The translations under genes and the position numbers were made by a program. A stretch of 64,000 nt of DNA from Hyperoplus lanceolatus (Eukaryota > Chordata > Actinopteri > Uranoscopiformes > Ammodytidae), in contig CM049418.1 of assembly GCA_026929865.2 (NCBI GenBank), forward strand, positions 12,556,501 through 12,620,500. Direction: 5' to 3'. How positions within the stretch are numbered: position 1 is the stretch's first letter; each line of letters opens with the position of its first letter. Below, piece by piece: positions 56,746 to 64,000 of this stretch. The notes under the pieces were generated by a model. The model did no database searches. It was not told the DNA's origin and saw nothing but the letters and a program-made list of their open reading frames with translations.

Positions 56746-58559
56746 ACAGTCGTTTGTTCGATAGTTGATATATTTAGCTTTTGAGAGTCTCCAAACGACA
56801 AAGATATTCCTTGGGTCCAAGGGTGGAACTATTTTGAACCTTTTTTGGAATTCACACATATTTCACAAGTGTTTATTTTCCTGATTAACTGCTATGAGAT
56901 CAGCAATCGAGTAGGCATGACCCTCCCATTGTCTATTATTTCTAAGATTAGGAACACACTCTTTATCTGCACAGGATGCTGAGGCCAAAAGGCATGGAGC
57001 GATCATATTGGAAGCAGAGGAGGGTGGTGCCACGGATCGATGCAGGTTTCAGTCAGCTGCCTTACAGATTGCAGCACAGCGTGGTCTTTTCCTGTCGCCA
57101 CTGTGCCGAGCAATAATTACTGTGTCTGACATTTAGAATTTGTATCTAAAGACTTCTTAAACTTTCCATCAATGTGCAGCAGTGCGGCGTCATGTGCCGT
57201 CACCTCGCACAAAGGGTTTGAATCCATCCCAGTCTTTTTTCTATTCGGTTTGCATGCCCTCCGCAATTTGTGTGAGACAAAAACAACAGGGTAACTTGCC
57301 TTAACCGTCTGTGTATATAATTGTGAAATAAACTAGTTTCCTCCCTCCTGTCTAGTGCATGTTGGGATAGCATAAGTGACACTCAATTTTGAAGATATCC
57401 TAAGAAAGTACAAGTCGAGCGGAATCTTTACATATGTGTATTTCTAGTAGTAGTTTACATTTCTTAATTGCCTCCATGGACCAAACTGCTGAGTATATTG
57501 ATAGCAACTGAACCAAATCAATGACTTACTAATAGCAGTTGCTTATAGATAACCACAATGTATGTATTCCCTTTCAGTATCTTCCTCTGTCATGTTTCCT
57601 TGCATGCTCCGCCACCACCTGTCGTGTTCCTCCCAAACAAACCTGTGGCCTTTGACAGTAAGTGCTCATTATTGTTATAATAATGTGCCTTTATTGACAT
57701 AATGGTATGTAATGTAAACATGTTTAAAAAAATTAAATAAATGCAGTGTGCATGTGATGATGAGCTTCTGTAAAATAAAACTACTGAAAGAGTGACCCGG
57801 TCATCCTCGCAAAACCTAATTTTTCATGCACATCATGTACTGCATTTAGTAGCACAGAGGTTTCTGTGGAATAACAGATCACTGCCTGGTTATGCCTTTG
57901 TTTGCATTTGCTTCATAAAACATATTTTATAATAATAATGGGCTTTGATCAACTATACCAGCTGCAGCTTGTAAAGCCCAGCAGAGGCAGCTGGGGGAAA
58001 AGCAAAATAGTAGATTTGCCACCATCCCCCATCTCTTGCTCCACGCCTCCTCTCTCTGTCTGCATCTCTCTTTATGGCTCCACAAATAAACTGTTCTTTT
58101 TATATCCGTAAACAGGCAAACAGCTGGTCCGCTGTCACACGTTGACTGATTTTCCACGCCACACAATTCATATTCATTGTGATCAATTATGCTCTTGTTC
58201 CCAGATGACCATTTCTATTTGGTGAACCCTCTGTGGATTTCCAGCATCGATGGGGGGAAAAGTCATTTAGTAATTATGACTGAACACATTTGAAACTTGC
58301 AACTGTGTCCGTATAATTTATCATAGAGATTTTGAGAAGTTTAATAACACAAGTGGAATAATATTACCCCCCCCAACACTAACTTTGTTTCCTAAAATGT
58401 ATAATACAAGGTAATGTACAAGGTGAAGGTCTGGCCCTTTCTATGCCCACCCACCACCTACTGATGTAGCATTCTGTCTGGCAGGTAGTTCTACAGTTAA
58501 AGTGCCCTAAATGAAAAGACTTGACCCCCTGTAGTCTTAAACCTTTAAATGCGAACAGC
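56746..58559. other. Unannotated unique sequence
   Basis: Nothing recognised; short C run at about 58367-58374. Confidence 0.5.
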
Positions 58560-58562
58560 TAA

Positions 58563-59164
58563 AGGCCAGGACACACCAGTCCGACTACCCGAAAATGGAG
58601 ACTGCCGATTCAGGGAGCTCCAGTCTTCCCGTCGTGGCCGAAAAAGTGCAAAGAACACACCAAACCGACTGCTGACTTTCCGTACGCTCTGCGCTTGCGC
58701 GGGACGTAATGTCTCCATAACAGCAGGCGGCGCTAATCTGTATTGTGTCCCGAAAAAATACGGAAACCGGAAATGATGGGACGGCTCTCTAGATCATTTA
58801 TGGAACATAGAGAGCAACATTTTTAGCAGAGAGTGTCGAGCATGGTGTCGAGCAGTCAACAAGGGTTGATGCATGTGAGTACTCGCTGAACGAAACAAAC
58901 AAACACATTAAAACGATGGCTAACTGTTGTTAGCCGTTTGTGCTACCCGCCTCACTTCCGGGCTTCACTGATTCGCTAGCCCTCCACAAATCAAATTGCT
59001 CCAACTGAAAGACTGCCCGCCGCCAATTGAACATGTTCAATCCGCTCAAAAGAAGCCCGACGACATCTATTGACACCGATTTCACGGCCCACACCAAACA
59101 GATTCGTGTCCCCGCCCCCTCGAAACTCTACGAGGGCGATTATCGGGCCGGTGTGTCCTGGCCT
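58563..59164. mobile_element. Harbinger-like MITE, copy 2, TAA target
   Basis: Left end AGGCCAGGACACACCAGTCC and right end, from the minus strand, AGGCCAGGACACACCGGCCC. TAA stands at 58560-58562 and again at 59165-59167, fitting the TWA target of PIF/Harbinger elements. The interior matches 43056-43684 almost throughout, including GAGAGTGTCGAGCATGG. It lacks the 40-bp near-palindrome of copy 1. No transposase. Confidence 0.85.
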
Positions 59165-59277
59165 TAACAAGTTCCTTCCTTAGGACTCCAGACTGCATGC
59201 CGGTTAATGGCACAGTAATTTATAGACATACTGGGACCAGAAGTGTCATGAAGTGCTGTAAAAGGCACAACAATTAT

Positions 59278-59781
59278 GCTGTGTCTGAAATCGCGCACTT
59301 ACGTAAGTGCACTTACATTGAGTGCACTTTATTATCCCTGCAGTGCACTTACTTATAGACGCAGTGCTCTCATTTCTACAGTGCACTGTCCAAACTGCCG
59401 TCGCGCACCTACCGGAAATGACTTTGCATTTTGACGGTTCTTCTTCGGTGGTATTTTTTTCAGCTTGCGTTACCGATAGCCAAAACAGGCACATTAGTCG
59501 CAGAAAAACAAAAACAACGTGTAATTTAACTTTTGTAGAGCGCGTCCGCCTCCACGGTCGCTTCAAGCTCCTCTATTTTGATTTGAATGTTCAGTCCTCT
59601 CCGTTACATAGGCAAGATGGCGGCTGTTGAGTGTGGAAAGTGTCCATCGCTCCACACTCAAGTTTTAGACCGTTTTGAGTGCACGACTGAGGAACTTACA
59701 GTGCACTGCATTTTGGCACAGTCTCCGGTTTTGCGCAAAAAATTAAGTGTAAGTACAGAAGTGCGCGATTTCAGACACAGC
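59278..59781. mobile_element. MITE with GCTGTGTCTGAAATCGCGCA ends
   Basis: The first 23 bases are repeated inverted at the right end (59759-59781). ATTAT at 59273-59277 and 59782-59786 may be a 5-bp TSD. Subterminal AGTGCACTT motifs occur several times in both halves. The centre (59450-59650) is relatively CpG-rich and contains AAGATGGCGGC, a YY1-like start-site motif. Superfamily not determined. Confidence 0.8.
59614..59751 (+). promoter_or_regulatory. YY1-like AAGATGGCGGC followed by short frame and splice donor
   Basis: Inside the MITE, AAGATGGCGGC (59614-59624) combines a YY1 consensus with an ATG in good start context. The frame runs on as MAAVECGKCPS through LRKKLS, and GTAAGT follows at about 59752. 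It could mark a captured first exon, or be chance in a CpG-rich MITE. Confidence 0.3.
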
Positions 59782-59871
59782 ATTATAGTGTAACCTTCAA
59801 ATTATAACAAACAGTTGGCTAGTGAAAAGGGGAGCAATGTCATATCTTGTCTTACTCTTATAGGAAATATG

Positions 59872-61580
<1,709 letters not shown>

Positions 61581-61879
61581 ACATAAAAACGGTAATTTAG
61601 TACAAAACAACTGCTCCTTATTTAGCAGGAGATTGTGCAACTGCAGCACTGGCATGTAGCAAGGGAGTGCTATCTGCAAAAAATTAGCTTATCTCGCTGA
61701 TTTATATTAGTGCTAATGGCAGTAGCATGGGAATGCTATTGAAGCTGCTGAAATGAGGCTGGACATTTCCATGTTACAGGGGAAAGCTGTCAATGAGCAT
61801 TTGGAGGGTGTTCGTGCTCACTCAGTGATTGGCGTCTGTGGAGATGATAATGCTACAGGACACGGGATCATTTTCTGCC

Positions 61880-61901
61880 TGTGTGTGTGTGTGTGTGTGT
61901 G
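61880..61901. repeat. (TG)n microsatellite, short
   Basis: About eleven TG units, 36 bp before the next, longer array. Confidence 0.93.
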
Positions 61902-61935
61902 CAAGTGTGAGTGACATAAAAAGGAGATAGAGAGG

Positions 61936-62058
<123 letters not shown>

Positions 62059-62232
62059 GTAGTCCCAGTGTGTTAAGCTGGCCCCAGCAAGAAGAAAGTC
62101 CCCTAGCAGAGAGCTTTGCAGCTTTGTGACACTTCTCATGCAATAGTGTCAACATCGCTGGCAATGAAGTTGAGGTAAGTGCCTATAATGGACTTGTTTG
62201 GGAACTGCCATTGTGTCAAAAGCATCTTGTTA

Positions 62233-62416
62233 GGGGGCGCCTTTAGCTCAGTAGGTAAGGCGTCCCCTCCATGGGCCTTGGCCAGCAGCAGACCCGGGTT
62301 CGATTCCAGCCCGCGGTCGTTCTATGCATGTCACTCCCTCTCTGCCCCATTTCAACTCTGTCTCTACACTATCAATAAAGCATAAAAATGCCCAAGAAAT
62401 ATCTAAAAAAAAAAAT
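62233..62416 (+). mobile_element. tRNA-derived SINE with TSD
   Basis: Plus-strand head GGGGGCGCCTTTAGCTCAGT with A box TAGCTCAGTAGG and perfect B box GGTTCGATTCC; body GCATGTCACTCCCTCTCTG; tail AATAAAGCATAAAAATGCCC and poly-A. GCATCTTGTTA (62222-62232) and GCAACTTGTTA (62417-62427) form a 10-of-11 TSD. Same family as the SINEs near 12 kb. It keeps the intact 5' end missing in one of those copies. Confidence 0.93.
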
Positions 62417-62427
62417 GCAACTTGTTA

Positions 62428-64000
62428 AAATGAGATCAAGAGAGAAAGGGGCAGATTAAGTATTTGCATATATTAGAATGGCGTAAAGTTGCTAAGGCTA
62501 GAGCAGTGTCTCTTGACATCGAGTTAGCCCACAGAGGTTCGCTCATATTCAAAAGGCTCATCAGCTATCAGCGATGTCCTGTTTTCATTCCCCTAATAGT
62601 TTCATGGATAAAGCGAGTCGATGGCAGTAATTATTCCATGCTTAATTCATCTAATTTATAAAAGAAGGCATCCTGACGCAGTTGGCTTTTGCTTTACCTC
62701 CGATTCCTGTGCGGGGTGCCTCGAGGTAGAGCCGCAGAGGTAGTATAACATACTGTAAGAAAACTTTCCACAACTTTTTTTGTTGTGCTCCAATTATGCC
62801 ACTTGAAGAAAATGTTCATTGATGCTCAGATATGCCTGGTAATGTGAAGTACTGTACTGTTGTTCTGATTCATACGAATGTGAGGCACCCTGAGAACGAC
62901 ATGGTGTGCTCCCCTTTGAGGAAAGGTTAGATAGAATGTCAATTTAACTTTATCCTCCAAATAGAATGGGATATGCAGCGGGCAAACTATTAGATTATTT
63001 CCTGCTGAAAAAGGCTGTAGGCAAACATAATGACTGACTGTGTTTCCTACAGAGAAACTCAGCGAGGGGTCCTTCATTACATTTATGTATCTTGATTTCA
63101 AAAAAGTGTAAGTCAAAGAAAAATTAAATTCAACTGAGTCTTCAAGAATTGTAATTCCATTTCACACTTGATCTGTACCAGTTGGGAGATATGCGTTAAT
63201 TTAGCTAAAAAGGGTGTTTCCTTTTCAAACAACCCTCACCCTGAGCTCCCCCGGAGCGCTATCCTTTATATCCTGCTGTGCTGAAGACCACCATAATGCA
63301 AGCTTTCCCCCACCCTCTGAAATGAATACACAGTAGGACTTTGATGATATGATATATTCCACTTTACCGCACATGTGATACATATTTCAACCTGCACATC
63401 ACAATTTATACATTTATTTTATCGTTTCTCTCTAAGGAACTGGTATGCCTTCACTCATCAGACGCATTGTGTTGATGATGGATGCGAGGCCTAGACAGCC
63501 GATGACGCTAAAATGATAGGTCTGTGGAAGCCGTCATGTGTGCTGTGCAATAACAAGGGGGCCTGAGGGAGGCATTTAAAGTCAAGAAATTGCTTTATCA
63601 TGTCAATGCAGGGCAGACGTGATAGTCCTCCACACAAAAATCGTTTTTCTTGACTCAACTTGTGTCTTTATGACCTTCTTACATTCACCCAAATGACTTT
63701 AGCACACACATTTTGTCCCTTTTTGCCGTCTAGAAAGGCCATTGCGGAATATTCCCTTAGGTAATTGAAATCTATGTTTCTGTCCGGGCAGTACATTTGT
63801 TAAGATCGGCATTAGTTGGCACTATAACAATGGCATAAGTGGCCTCAAATGCCTTTTTATATTTCAGTGCCCTTGAGTCTAAATTGAATTATCCATGAAC
63901 ATTGCATTGTCTCCAGAGAAAAGTAGTTAAGCAAAATAACAGTGAGCTCAACACAGGAAATGTGGAGCTGAAGTTTGGTCCCCCACTCAAGTATACACAC
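62428..64000. other. Unannotated unique sequence to window end
   Basis: Repeat-free 1.6 kb. An octamer ATTTGCAT lies at 62462-62469 and the stretches 62460-62720 and 63240-63660 look single-copy and of mixed composition. No exon recognised. Confidence 0.45.

Noticed and set aside
62233-62310. Possible tRNA gene
   Set aside because: A and B boxes are good, but the sequence continues into a SINE body with poly-A and TSD, and the tRNA fold is not complete.

Overview
This window reads as intergenic or deep-intronic DNA from a teleost (ray-finned) fish, probably a percomorph. The reasons are many long (CA)n/(TG)n microsatellites, tRNA-derived SINEs, a Tc1-like DNA transposon, jockey/CR1/L2-superclade LINE debris, many hAT-type MITEs with 8-bp target-site duplications (TSDs), and no operon-like coding. 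No intact protein-coding host gene, rRNA or bona fide tRNA gene was found. The only host-gene remnant is a two-domain C-type lectin (CTLD) pseudogene at about 20.1-23.9 kb.

Layout. 0-3.4 kb: unique AT-rich sequence with (TG)n and (GA)n. 3.43-5.84 kb: an internally deleted Tc1-like element whose right end is cut off against a minus-strand LINE that has lost the reverse-transcriptase catalytic centre. 8.48-9.06 kb: a short inverted-repeat element with a 7-8 bp TSD. 11.97-12.5 kb: a SINE with a perfect 15-bp TSD, locally tandem-duplicated together with its flank. 16.43-17.07 kb: a 114-bp dispersed segment directly abutting a solo-LTR-like sequence. 17.3-19.26 kb: a GC-rich MITE split by a 1.47-kb hAT element. 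20.1-24.06 kb: the CTLD pseudogene, interrupted by a SINE and by a hAT element with a BED-finger exon, which itself contains two further hAT elements. Each of these hAT insertions has its own perfect 8-bp TSD.

24-40 kb is mostly unique AT-rich desert with few repeats. 40-51 kb holds long CA/TG arrays, one copy of a 0.6-kb Harbinger-like MITE (second copy at 58.6 kb), a TA-flanked inverted-repeat element built around a GGGGTGATTTGTG motif, LINE 3' ends, two SINE fragments and a 371-bp hAT MITE. 51.5-58.5 kb is again mostly unique. 58.5-62.4 kb is repeat-dense: the second Harbinger-like copy, a MITE with a promoter-like centre, a 1.7-kb hAT-like element with a compound (TG)n(TA)n array, and a SINE with a TSD.

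The genes do not work together as a system. The window is best read as a record of successive transposon insertions, in which TSDs give the relative order of events. Unique stretches in the desert (for example 32.1-32.4, 39.2-39.6, 54.4-55.3, 62.4-62.7 and 63.2-63.7 kb) are only candidates for conserved regulatory DNA; that cannot be judged without alignment. Family names for mobile elements are from memory of motifs, not from any search.
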